NCBI RefSeq assembly: GCF_019884785.1
Contig: NZ_CP082326.1
Span: 2,039,355 to 2,103,354 of the forward strand
Length of the DNA: 64,000 bases
Direction of reading: 5' to 3'
Source of the DNA: Crassaminicella profunda
GTDB taxonomy: Bacteria > Bacillota > Clostridia > Peptostreptococcales > Thermotaleaceae
The notes beneath the pieces were generated by a model. That model made no database searches. It worked only from the letters and a program-made list of their open reading frames with translations, and was not told where the DNA came from. The first letter of the stretch is position 1, and each line of letters begins with the position of its first letter. The position numbers and the translations under genes were made by a program. Positions 8,319 through 16,247 of the stretch are shown here, one piece after another.

Positions 8319-9488
8319 ATGATTACTACAACAGATAGCTCTATTAAAACATTGACCTCCCCCATATCTGAAGTCCATATAAAATTAGAGCTGATGGATC
8401 ACAGCGAAAATATTTTAGATGTATTTACCCATCATGTTAATAGCGACACAATCGGAGATATATCAGTGAATGCAGATAGAGATATAAGAAGAATGTTTAC
8501 CCTTACATTAGACAACAGGGATGGAAAATTTACTTGGAATGAAGATAGCTTGATTTGGATAGATAACAAGAAAATTAAATTATAGATTGGATTAAGAACT
8601 CCTTTTGGAATTGAGTATGTTCCACAGGGAGTTTTTATTATGACTCAACCAGAAGCTACAAATACCCCACAAGAGAACACCGTGTCCATAAGTGGACAAG
8701 ATCAATGGTATTTGCTTACTGGGAACTTTGGAAGGTTTACTCATGAAACAACTATCAATGCTGGAACCAACATTAAAGAAGCAATAAAAATACTTGCTCA
8801 AGGTGCTGGTATTAAAAATACGATTCTTGATGATACAGATATTATTGTTCCCTATGATCTAACCTATCAAATTGGTCAAAACAGAGGTACTGCTATGAAA
8901 GAGCTAACTTCAAAGTGTCATTCCGATGGTGAATATTTTTATGATATTTATTTTGATATTAATGGATATTTAAGATTTGGAAAATACCAAAATCCACTGC
9001 TTGATTCCCCCTGCTGGACTTATAAAATTGACAATACTACTCTTTATGCTGGTAGTACTCGTAGATTAGATGATACTGAACTTTTCAACCATATCCTTGT
9101 TCTTGGTGGTTCATCAAATACAGCAGAGTTTAGAACAGAAATAGTGATTGATGATACCCTTACAGAATGGGCGAACCACCCCTACTCTATTCAAAGAATT
9201 GGAAATAGGTTTTATGCTTGGAATGATGGAAACCCTGATAGTAATATTGACACACAATCTCAATGTGATGCTAGAGCAAAATTCGAACTAAAAAAGAGAT
9301 TGCAATATATAGAGAAAGTTTCTATCAATATTGCTCCTAACTATCTCCATGAAGTAAATGATGTAATTGAGATCATTGATAGTAACAATGGTTGTGTTGG
9401 AAATTATCAACTAAAACAATTTTCCATCCCTATTAAACCAAAAATAATGATTGCTGAAGCTATAAAAATTAAGGAGGGATTGCCTTAA
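8319..9488 (+). pseudogene. Phage tail/baseplate protein broken by an in-frame TAG
   Basis: Two open frames (8319-8585 and 8640-9488) are in the same reading frame, and the only break is a TAG at 8583-8585. The sequence across it is continuous (NKKIKL, stop, IGLRTPFGIEYVPQGVF), so this was one gene of about 390 codons with one nonsense change. The product resembles baseplate or tail-hub proteins found before lysis genes in clostridial prophages: a beta-rich first part and later NHILVLGGSSNTAEFR and DARAKFELKKRLQYIEKVSI. An AGGAG-like site (8306-8311) precedes the first ATG. The ATG at 8640 is internal and has no obvious ribosome site. Confidence 0.7.
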
Positions 9489-9770
9489 ATGAAACAAGAA
9501 AAATTTATTCAAATGATCCATAATATCATTGATAATTACTTGAGAAAAAAGGGATTACTTACCCATGAATGGCATTTGGGTATAGTCACAAATGTAAATG
9601 CAAATGGTACATTGAATGTATATATTAATGGTAGTCCTAATATCTCCCCTTCTATTCCAGCTAACCAAGATATAACTTTTGAAGCTGGAAATCCTGTTTG
9701 GGTTCATTTTGTAAATAGAAATCCTCAGAGTTTATTTGTACCCTATAAAAGGCAAATCGTATCACAATAG
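9489..9770 (+). CDS. Small phage baseplate-like protein
   Basis: A 93-residue protein starting 1 nt after the stop of the tail gene, with its ribosome site AAGGAGGG inside the end of that gene. The pattern GIVTNVNANGTLNVYINGS...PVWVHFVNRNPQSLFVPYKR looks like the small OB-like fold baseplate proteins found next to tail-hub genes. Exact family is uncertain. It is intact and in the same order as in complete clostridial prophages, which supports a phage origin for this module. Confidence 0.55.
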   Translation: MKQEKFIQMIHNIIDNYLRKKGLLTHEWHLGIVTNVNANGTLNVYINGSPNISPSIPANQDITFEAGNPVWVHFVNRNPQSLFVPYKRQIVSQ

Positions 9771-9835
9771 TTGTTTTTATGTCTTCCTATCAACTAATAC
9801 TATGTAAAAAAATATCCATACAGGAGGGATCAAAA

Positions 9836-10168
9836 ATGGATAAAAAAGAATATTCTTTCCATGATGATGTAAAAGAAACCATAAAAGATCATGAAGAAAG
9901 AATTAGAGATTTAGAGATATTCAAACATGAATTTAAATTCCAACTATCAAATATTGAGAAAAACCAATCGGATTTAAAAGCTACAGTACTTGAAATGGGC
10001 AGTGAGCAATCAAAAAATTTCAAGCTCATATTAGAGAAGTTTTTCAATATCACTGATGAAGCTGTTAATGCTAAAAAAAAAATCACCCTTATAGATAGAA
10101 AAGAAGTTTGGGGTTTGATTGCACTGGTTGTTGGTATGATATTAACCTATTTATTAAATCTAAAGTAA
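9836..10168 (+). CDS. Coiled-coil membrane protein, holin-associated (XhlA-like)
   Basis: The start chosen is ATG 9836, preceded by AGGAGGG; it gives 110 residues. A long predicted coiled coil (DDVKETIKDHEERIRDLEIF onward, about residues 10-75) is followed by one C-terminal membrane segment (WGLIALVVGMILTYLLNL). This layout matches haemolysin XhlA-type proteins that work with phage holins and amidases. It is followed 11 bp later by another small membrane protein gene and then by the amidase, the classical lysis cassette order. Function is assigned by layout and context. Confidence 0.6.
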   Translation: MDKKEYSFHDDVKETIKDHEERIRDLEIFKHEFKFQLSNIEKNQSDLKATVLEMGSEQSKNFKLILEKFFNITDEAVNAKKKITLIDRKEVWGLIALVVGMILTYLLNLK

Positions 10169-10179
10169 AGGATGATCCT

Positions 10180-10476
10180 ATGGCAAAATTCAAAACATTT
10201 CTCAATGATACTAATGGACTTACAGAACGTGACTTTGAAAAAGTTACAACTGGAGTCCTTTTCATTTTGACCGTTTTATCTGTGCTCTATCGTTATTTAA
10301 GGTATGCAGAAACCAACAAAGATATCATTTACTTGGTTTCAATCTTAGGTTCTTTGTTTGTGATTAGAAAGGGAATCTCATATTTTAAACCAGATAGATA
10401 TTATCAGAACACTATGGGCGATGTAAACTTTGATCCAAACACAAATGATACTAGGAGGGATATTGATGAAATATGA
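10180..10476 (+). CDS. Small phage membrane protein (possible holin)
   Basis: The start at ATG 10180 follows AAAGGATGATCCT and gives 98 residues; the open frame upstream overlaps the previous gene and is less likely. Two hydrophobic segments are visible (TGVLFILTVLSVLYRYLRY and DIIYLVSILGSLFVIRKGI), with a polar tail rich in Asn and Asp. Between an XhlA-like gene and an amidase, a holin or lysis accessory role is likely. It overlaps the amidase start by 11 bp. I do not recognise a named family. Confidence 0.5.
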   Translation: MAKFKTFLNDTNGLTERDFEKVTTGVLFILTVLSVLYRYLRYAETNKDIIYLVSILGSLFVIRKGISYFKPDRYYQNTMGDVNFDPNTNDTRRDIDEI

Positions 10477-11251
10477 TGTTATGACAAAATACCTTCTTCC
10501 TTTAAACCATCCTAACAGGCGTGGTACAAAATTGATTTCCCCTAGAGCTCTAGTCATCCACTGGACAGCTAACTTATCAAAAGGTGCTGATGATATTGCA
10601 AATGCAAAATATTTTGGCAGAGCATGGGAACGTGACAATGGCAGATATGAGGAAAAAGGTACAAATGTTAAATTTAGATATGGTTCTGCTCACTATATCG
10701 TAGACCAAGACAGTATTCAAAACACCATCCCTGAAGATGAAATTGCTTACCATGTTGGAAATAGAAGATATACTAACTTTGCAAAGAAACACTTTTTGAC
10801 TACAAATGGACAATGCTACCCAAATGCTTTTACTATTGGTATTGAAATGTGTGTGAATGCTGGTAGTGATTGGAGTAAAACTTGTGAGCTTACTGCTGAA
10901 TTAGCATCTGATATTATGATTAGAAATAATATAGGGATTGATATGTTGATTAGACATTATGATGTGACTGGAAAAGATTGTCCAAGACCTTTTGTTTCTG
11001 ATGTAAAAGCTTGGATGGCTTTTAAGAATCTAATTGCTCAGAAAATCGCTGAAAAAACTGGTGTAAGTAATGAGTGTATTTTCAAGGATATTGAGGATCA
11101 CTGGGCGAAGGAAATAATTGAATATATGGCTGAAAAAGATATCGTCAAAGGCGATAATAGTGGTTATTTTTATCCAAATAGACCTATGACTAGAGCTGAG
11201 GGGGTTACGATTCTGTACAAGGCTCTTACACTGTTTGAAAAAGTAATCTAA
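10466..11251 (+). CDS. N-acetylmuramoyl-L-alanine amidase with SLH domain (endolysin)
   Basis: Zinc amidase that cuts the bond between muramic acid and the stem peptide; here probably the phage endolysin. The ATG at 10466 follows AGGAGGG and gives 261 residues. The Amidase_2 domain (about 20-190) has zinc ligands His32 (VIHWTA), His164 (RHYDVTGKDCPRP) and Cys172, and the catalytic-region glutamate in IGIEM. One S-layer homology domain follows (about 205-252, FKDIEDHWAKEIIEYMAEKDIVKG...PMTRAEGV), which in other proteins binds pyruvylated wall polymers. SLH targeting suggests adaptation to a host with SLH-anchored envelope proteins. Confidence 0.88.
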   Translation: MKYDVMTKYLLPLNHPNRRGTKLISPRALVIHWTANLSKGADDIANAKYFGRAWERDNGRYEEKGTNVKFRYGSAHYIVDQDSIQNTIPEDEIAYHVGNRRYTNFAKKHFLTTNGQCYPNAFTIGIEMCVNAGSDWSKTCELTAELASDIMIRNNIGIDMLIRHYDVTGKDCPRPFVSDVKAWMAFKNLIAQKIAEKTGVSNECIFKDIEDHWAKEIIEYMAEKDIVKGDNSGYFYPNRPMTRAEGVTILYKALTLFEKVI

Positions 11252-11262
11252 GGAGGTTCTCA

Positions 11263-11619
11263 ATGAAAATAGATATGAATATTGTTTATGCTATTGGTTT
11301 AGTAATAGCATTATTTGGTTTTATAAAAATTGTTGCTCCCTATCTAAAAAGAAAAGACATGGACTATTACAAAGAAGTGAAATTAGCACTGATGTTATTT
11401 GGATATTCATTTAGGGATGATAAGCTAAAAAAGATTTCAGATATATCACTTGAGGTAGTCAGAGGATTAGAGGAATTATCCATCCGTTCTCAAGAAAAAC
11501 ATGATGAAGCAGTATATCTAATCTCAAAGCAACTTGTAGATACTTTTGAAATAGATGTAAAAGCAGAAGCATTGGAATTGATCGTTCAGGTTGCAGTAGC
11601 TTATTTGCCTAAAGTATAG
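11263..11619 (+). CDS. Holin-like phage membrane protein (LL-H type)
   Basis: A 118-residue protein with one N-terminal membrane segment (IVYAIGLVIALFGFIKIVAPYL), then a charged helical region and a closing LELIVQVAVAYLPKV. The layout resembles the LL-H holin family (Phage_holin_6). It starts 11 bp after the amidase with AAGGAGG in front, so it is the last gene of the lysis cassette. It is intact. Confidence 0.55.
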   Translation: MKIDMNIVYAIGLVIALFGFIKIVAPYLKRKDMDYYKEVKLALMLFGYSFRDDKLKKISDISLEVVRGLEELSIRSQEKHDEAVYLISKQLVDTFEIDVKAEALELIVQVAVAYLPKV

Positions 11620-11628
11620 GAAAAATGA

Positions 11629-11652
11629 ATGGTGTGGGATAGTCCACACCAT
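11629..11652 (+). terminator. Hairpin after the lysis cassette
   Basis: Perfect 9-bp inverted repeat ATGGTGTGG / CCACACCAT with a 6-nt loop, 10 bp after the last lysis gene. The T-run that follows is weak, so terminator function is probable rather than certain. Confidence 0.5.
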
Positions 11653-11795
11653 GATACATATTTTGATATATCAATATTCATTGCTAAATTTAAGAATATC
11701 ATAAAGATCTTTTAAATATATTTTCTTAGAGAACAAATACTTAATTTTAATCAATCATAATCTTGTAATCTCTATTAAATTATTTTATTTCTTTA

Positions 11796-11820
11796 GTAAG
11801 CGATGTAACAAATAGCGTAA
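11796..11820 (+). repeat. IS66 left terminal inverted repeat
   Basis: Begins GTAAGCGATGTAACA. About 20 of 25 bases match the complement of the right end at 14739-14763. Confidence 0.85.
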
Positions 11821-11830
11821 AACAAAAAAT

Positions 11831-11868
11831 AAGGCACCTATCTGCTGATAAATAGCAAATCGTGCCTT
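11831..11868. terminator. Terminator inside IS66 left end
   Basis: AAGGCAC / GTGCCTT arms with a T-run on the plus strand and an A-run before it, so it can end transcription in both directions. It directly follows the passenger gene on the minus strand and would also block transcription entering the IS from the phage side. Confidence 0.7.
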
Positions 11869-11884
11869 TATTTTTTTGTAAATT

Positions 11885-12157
11885 TTAGAAAAATCCTTCG
11901 CTAGCTACATCCTTGATATATTTGTATTGTTTTTTGATTAACTCCTTGAATTCTTCATCTGATAATTCATTAAATAGATTTGTACCTTCCTCGATCAGTG
12001 TATCAAAAATTAATTCTGCATAATCACGATCTTCATTGACCATTTTCCTGTATCTTTTCTCTACTTCATATGGGAAATCAAGACTATAGGTAATGCAATC
12101 CATTTCTCCATCTAAATAAGCTTTGGTCATATCCATTACAAAATTTATATGAGTCAT
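11885..12157 (-). CDS. IS66 passenger gene, unknown function
   Basis: A 90-residue acidic protein (MTHINFVMDMTKAYLDGEMD at the start, then many Glu and Asp) with no membrane segment and no motif I recognise. It lies inside the IS66 terminal repeats, 5 bp after tnpC on the same strand, so it travels with the insertion sequence and is probably cotranscribed with the transposition genes. It appears intact although tnpC is frameshifted. Confidence 0.7.
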   Translation of the reverse strand: MTHINFVMDMTKAYLDGEMDCITYSLDFPYEVEKRYRKMVNEDRDYAELIFDTLIEEGTNLFNELSDEEFKELIKKQYKYIKDVASEGFF

Positions 12158-12162
12158 TTTTG

Positions 12163-13792
12163 CTAGCTCCCTTCGGGGTCATTTATTTTTTGTTTGTTCG
12201 TATGACAATTTTCAGGTAACTTATCTGACCAGGGCATATAATCATCTAAAAGTTCAGGCGTTTCATTAAAATTTACATTAGGCAAACTTTTAAATATATG
12301 TACTAGATATTCATAAGGATCTAGATTATTTGCAGCTGCAGTTTCAATAATGCTAAATATAAGAGCATTTGCCTCTGCACCCTTTGGAGTATCTGAAAAT
12401 AGATAATTCTTTCTAGCTATTGCTACTGGACGAATAGCAATTTCTGATAAATTATTAGAAAGTGGAATACGTCCATCTAATAAAAAATTTTGAAAATATT
12501 CTTTATGATTGAGTGTATATTTCAAAGCTTTATTCAAGGATTCCTGATTAGTTTTTATGGATTTTGCCCACCAAAAAAAGGCATTCAAAACAGGAATACT
12601 CTGTTCTATACGCTTTTGTTTTCTTTCTTCATGAGAAAGTTTTTTCCATTTTCTTTCTAGGGAAAATAATTTATTGCAATAAGCCCTTCCTTTTCCACCA
12701 GCAGAATCTGGAATCTCTTTTTTTCTACTATCAAGGGGAATAGCTTCCTTATAATATCTTCTTAGATGTGTCCAACATAAACATCTTGTTATGTTGTCTA
12801 CTTTTTCATACCCTGTGTAAGCATCCGAAATAAGATACCCAGAAAAACCTTCTAAGAATTTTCTAGCATGCTCACCTGCACGAGTGCGGGTATACTGAAA
12901 CAGTATAATGGGTGCTCCTTCACATTCACCATTTCTATGCATCCAAAAGTAAGATTTACTAGAAGGCTTTCGACCTTTTTCCTTATTGCATTGGTGGGTA
13001 GTTTCATCACTCATAATGATTTCATAAGTAACTAATTGCTTTTTCATCCTTTCATACAATGGTTTTAGCCAAGAGTAGGCACATTGTATTACCCAGTTTG
13101 ACATATTTGATCGTGATAAAGCAATGCCCATACGCATCCATTCTTTTTCCTGTCTATAAAGAGGCACCGGCTAACACATACTTTTGGTGCATAATCCATG
13201 CCACAGAAGTTGGTGAAGCAAGAGAACGTTTCATAACAGGTTTAGGTACAAAAGCTTTCTTGATAACTGCATCTGGGTATTCATCACAAGTACCACAGGT
13301 AGTACATTTATATATATATTGTACATATTCTGTAACCTTTACCTTTGCAGGAATAAATTCTATTTCGCTACGTACTTTTTTCTTTCCGATTATAGCTAAT
13401 GAAGAATTGCAGACATCACATATAGCATCTTTCTCATCTATGGCGCACTCTACTACATCTCGGGGTAAAGCTTTTATTAAGCGTTCTTGATCCCCTTTCT
13501 TACGTTTTAACCGAGCGTGAGCTCTTACAGGAAATACTTCTGTAGTATTATCACAGTCTAGTTCAGTTAAGATTCCCTCGGTCTCATCAAAGATGTAGAG
13601 TTGCTGATCATTAACGGTTTTTTCACTGGATGCTCCAAATTGCTTCTTTGAAGCTTGTAAAAGTGCCTGAGTAAGTGCTTCTACATTATGCTCTAGACTT
13701 TCGATGCGTTTTTGCTGTATTTCATTTTCCTGACGGAGTCTTTTTTCAGACTCTTTTAAGATAGAAAATTCCCTAGCTAAAGCTGTCTGCAT
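12163..13792 (-). pseudogene. tnpC: IS66 transposase TnpC, frameshifted
   Basis: DDE transposase of IS66 in two overlapping frames: 13154-13792 (coiled-coil N-terminus, then a zinc-binding region with CDVCNSS and CTTCGTC) and 12163-13167 (catalytic part with MSDETTHQCN, SYFWMHRNG, YLISDAYTGYEKV and NNLSEIAIRPVAI). Together they have normal family length, about 545 residues. The break lies at about 13167, where the minus strand reads GCCGGTGCC. Removing one G restores KYVLAVPLYRQE, the usual junction. The transposase is therefore probably inactive unless a ribosomal frameshift or a sequencing error is involved. Confidence 0.9.
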
Positions 13793-13962
13793 AAGTATAT
13801 ATCCCCTTTAAAAAAATACCTTTATTATACCATATAAGCATTGAATTTACTAGGTTTCAAGCGGTTTTAGATGAGAAAAAAATACTAGAGTTGATCATAA
13901 AATAATGAGAGGATATAAAACTTGTAAATGGTAAAAAATATCTTTTCACTAGGTAATTATTG

Positions 13963-14334
13963 TTAGAATACAGTACCTGATGTATCTACATTTTTAGCAT
14001 GGGCTTTTTTCTGATCTATTTGAAGACCTTCTAAAAGCCAGCGTAATTCTTGCTTATTAATATTTCTAAGATCTCCTTTCGTTTTTGGCCATTGAAATTT
14101 CATGTGTTCTACTAAATTCTTTGAGGCAAGTACAAATCCATTTCCATCCCATCTTAATGCTTTAATAGCAGTACGTCTTTTATTACAGAATAGAAACAAA
14201 CTTTTCCCAGCGTAAGGATCTAGTTTAAATTGAAGAGCTACCATAGAAGATAATCCATTGATTTGTTTTCGAAAATCAGTATATCCAAGGGCAAGATAAA
14301 TGTGCTCCACACCATCTGCCATATGTTGAATCAT
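13963..14334 (-). CDS. tnpB: IS66 accessory protein TnpB
   Basis: A 123-residue IS66 Orf2-like protein, required with TnpA and TnpC for transposition. Family landmarks are HIYLALGYTDFRKQINGLSSMV, LFLFCNKRRTAIKALRWDGNGF and the C-terminal LRWLLEGLQI. It overlaps the end of tnpA by 4 bp, as is usual, giving translational coupling. A 170-bp spacer follows before tnpC, in which I see no gene. It is intact. Confidence 0.93.
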   Translation of the reverse strand: MIQHMADGVEHIYLALGYTDFRKQINGLSSMVALQFKLDPYAGKSLFLFCNKRRTAIKALRWDGNGFVLASKNLVEHMKFQWPKTKGDLRNINKQELRWLLEGLQIDQKKAHAKNVDTSGTVF

Positions 14335-14672
14335 AGCTTTTTCAGAACTTTTAAAAGTTCTGCCAATGTAGAAGGATTAAAATCATCAGCAATGCCTATA
14401 GAATAATCTCCATAGTTTAAAGATAATTTATAACCTGTAGTTTGTAGAACAAGAGATTTTCTATTATTAGTATCCTCAAGTACTATTTCTGCAAATTGCT
14501 GGCATGCTACTTTATCTTTATTATGAGATGTCTTTAATTTTTTCACCCAATAATGATAAGTACTATCCTTTAATCCTTGTTGATTACACCATTTCTTTAT
14601 ACTCATGCCACTTTCGCGGCAATCTAAAATCCGTTGAGCCCATTTTTCTGCAATGGCAGAATTTCTTATCAT
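14331..14672 (-). CDS. tnpA: IS66 accessory protein TnpA
   Basis: A 113-residue helix-turn-helix protein typical of the first ORF of IS66 elements, with WAQRILDCRESGMSIKKWCN and a short C-terminal helix. The ATG at 14672 follows AGAAGG by 7 nt, but this ribosome site is the 3' arm of a perfect 26-bp hairpin. Translation from readthrough transcripts should therefore be poor. It is intact and coupled to tnpB. Confidence 0.9.
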   Translation of the reverse strand: MIRNSAIAEKWAQRILDCRESGMSIKKWCNQQGLKDSTYHYWVKKLKTSHNKDKVACQQFAEIVLEDTNNRKSLVLQTTGYKLSLNYGDYSIGIADDFNPSTLAELLKVLKKL

Positions 14673-14674
14673 TA

Positions 14675-14735
14675 AATAACCTTCTGATCATGATATCTTA
14701 TTCTTGTATTAAGATATCATGATCAGAAGGTTATT
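14675..14735 (-). promoter_or_regulatory. Perfect 26-bp hairpin covering the tnpA ribosome site
   Basis: Arms 14675-14700 and 14710-14735 are exact reverse complements with a 9-nt loop. On the minus strand the last arm contains AGAAGG, the ribosome site of tnpA. Transcripts entering from outside the IS would fold and hide it, the strategy known for IS10 and IS50. Only a transcript starting inside the hairpin would expose it. Confidence 0.75.
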
Positions 14736-14738
14736 GCA

Positions 14739-14763
14739 CTACGCCATATGTTCCACCGCTTAC
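14739..14763 (-). repeat. IS66 right terminal inverted repeat
   Basis: Read on the minus strand it begins GTAAGCGGTGGAACA, matching the left end at 11796. The 26-bp hairpin begins immediately inside it. Confidence 0.85.
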
Positions 14764-14842
14764 AATTATTATCAATATAAATACTTTTTTTCTCTTTGAA
14801 ATCAATCTATTTTTCCCCACTTTTTAAAATATTTCTTATAAA

Positions 14843-15916
14843 CTATAATACTTCTTTAAAAAGTTCAACAAACTTTATAAATTCCATTCCGACTTTATCT
14901 GCATAGCTTAATAGATCACTATTTTTATCATATTCGATATCTATAAATACTCTTAACCAATTAGAATTTCTAACTCCTTCACTTATTTGGGTAGGATAAT
15001 TTATTCGACTTTCAATTCTTTCTTTATTTTTATTATAAGTTTCTAATAGCTGTTTAGATGATTTATCATTTCTAGCGGATAATTCTAATCTAAATGTTCC
15101 TTCCCTTTTTCTATAACCTAATGCAAATACTAATTTACCATCAACTTCAGAATAAATTTTGGCATACGTTTTTCTGCTATTATAGTAGGCTTTGTGCCCT
15201 CGTGATTTTGCCATAGAGACAATATTATTAAAAAACTCTACAATTTTATCTGGTTGAACTAACTTCCCTTTAGATTTTTCAATTTTCTTTTTGTTAATAA
15301 AATAGTCATCTATGCTATAAGTGGGTATTAATTGATTAATATCAACAATTACATTATTCAAACTATCTAATTTATATGGAATAATAGACATGCATTTAAT
15401 ATCTATATTATTCTGTGATAACCAAGCACATACTGATAGAATTCTTTTATCAATTTCTTTTCCAATAATAACGATTCTTTGCCCAGTATTTAATATTCCA
15501 TTTAGTAAATCCTCTGAATCAACTTCCAGAAAGTCCATTATATTTTCAAGAGCACTTTCATTTATATTAAATTTCTTTAAATATTCATCATATACTTCAA
15601 TAATTTCACTAGGATTTAATGTAGAACAATATGAACAGTATTTTAATGCTTGAAAGTCAACGTTTCCGCCTGTCTTATCTCGTTTAACTTCTATAATTAC
15701 CAGATTTCCATCTTTATCCAAAGCTAATAAATCTAAACGCTCATTTACTTCAAATTTATCATACTCATGACCAATAATTATTAATTCTTCTCCTAATACT
15801 GTGGGCTCTTTTCTAATCCATTCTTCAATATTATCTCTTTCTTTTAACTCATTTTCTACAAATGTAGATTCTGATATTTTTTCCAAAACATTCTTCTCTG
15901 AATTTAGTTTATACAT
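14843..15916 (-). CDS. NucS/DUF91-like PD-(D/E)XK nuclease, element cargo
   Basis: The start chosen is ATG 15916 (GGAGAG ribosome site); a TTG six codons earlier is possible. The 357-residue protein has a nuclease core in its first third: ERLDLLALDKDGNLVIIEVKRD with Asp62 and Glu76-x-Lys78, followed by a conserved Gln in DFQALKYCSY, as in NucS/DUF91 endonucleases. The C-terminal half (about 225-355), containing KAYYNSRKTYAKIYSEV and FRLELSARND, looks like a separate DUF4268/DUF5655-type domain that I assign only tentatively. It sits alone at the right end of the element and may be a defence or DNA-processing cargo gene; no methylase or partner is visible. Confidence 0.75.
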   Translation of the reverse strand: MYKLNSEKNVLEKISESTFVENELKERDNIEEWIRKEPTVLGEELIIIGHEYDKFEVNERLDLLALDKDGNLVIIEVKRDKTGGNVDFQALKYCSYCSTLNPSEIIEVYDEYLKKFNINESALENIMDFLEVDSEDLLNGILNTGQRIVIIGKEIDKRILSVCAWLSQNNIDIKCMSIIPYKLDSLNNVIVDINQLIPTYSIDDYFINKKKIEKSKGKLVQPDKIVEFFNNIVSMAKSRGHKAYYNSRKTYAKIYSEVDGKLVFALGYRKREGTFRLELSARNDKSSKQLLETYNKNKERIESRINYPTQISEGVRNSNWLRVFIDIEYDKNSDLLSYADKVGMEFIKFVELFKEVL

Positions 15917-16089
15917 AGATACTCTCCTATCCAAAATAAGTATGAAAAATTAAAAGCATATCATCATATTTGACGATATACTATTAAACTTCTCTATAAT
16001 TATATACCAATTTAATCCAATTTTCTACAATACAACATTTATACGTTGTGAGTAACCCTTACTCCTCTCTTCAACACAAAAACAAAATA

Positions 16090-16125
16090 CGTTGGCTCTG
16101 AGAATATCAATTCTCTCTACCAACG
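16090..16125 (-). terminator. Terminator at right end of the element
   Basis: CGTTGG...GAGAA / TTCTC...CCAACG stem-loop, followed on the minus strand by a T-rich run (TATTTTGTTTTTG). In the integrated state it faces transcription arriving from murG and murA. In the circular state it would be the terminator of the recombinase gene, 24 bp after the alternative stop codon. Confidence 0.75.
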
Positions 16126-16148
16126 CACTCAGCTTGTCCACCTTTTCT

Positions 16149-16247
16149 CTAAAAATTAACAGCACCCTCAACGTGCCTTACATTCAGACTCTTATCAAAA
16201 TACTTATGTATATCAAACAATCCTTTTGTACCAACGAGTTCCGTTAC
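16149..16247 (-). other. Alternative 3' end of the recombinase gene in the excised circle
   Basis: If the element excises at the 7-bp core, the recombinase frame continues from RW into these 99 bp: 32 codons beginning VTELVGTKG and ending VNF before TAG at 16149-16151. The recombinase would have 583 instead of 556 residues. The frame has no internal stop and a terminator follows, as expected for a natural gene end. Confidence 0.6.

Larger units (their letters stand above)
11796..14763 (-). mobile_element. IS66-family insertion sequence nested in the element
   Basis: The 2968-bp unit is bounded by imperfect terminal inverted repeats that start GTAAGCG, typical of IS66. It contains, in minus-strand order, tnpA, tnpB, a frameshifted tnpC, and a 90-codon passenger gene. 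The flanking 8-mers (TTTCTTTA and AATTATTA) do not match, so no target duplication survives. It lies between the lysis cassette and the nuclease gene and probably arrived after the phage-like element. Confidence 0.9.

Noticed and set aside
10430-10465. Longer start for the amidase
   Set aside because: The ATG at 10466 has an excellent ribosome site, while the earlier one overlaps the previous gene and has none.
11788-14771. Eight-base target duplication of the IS66
   Set aside because: Flanking 8-mers TTTCTTTA and AATTATTA share only four positions, so no duplication is claimed.
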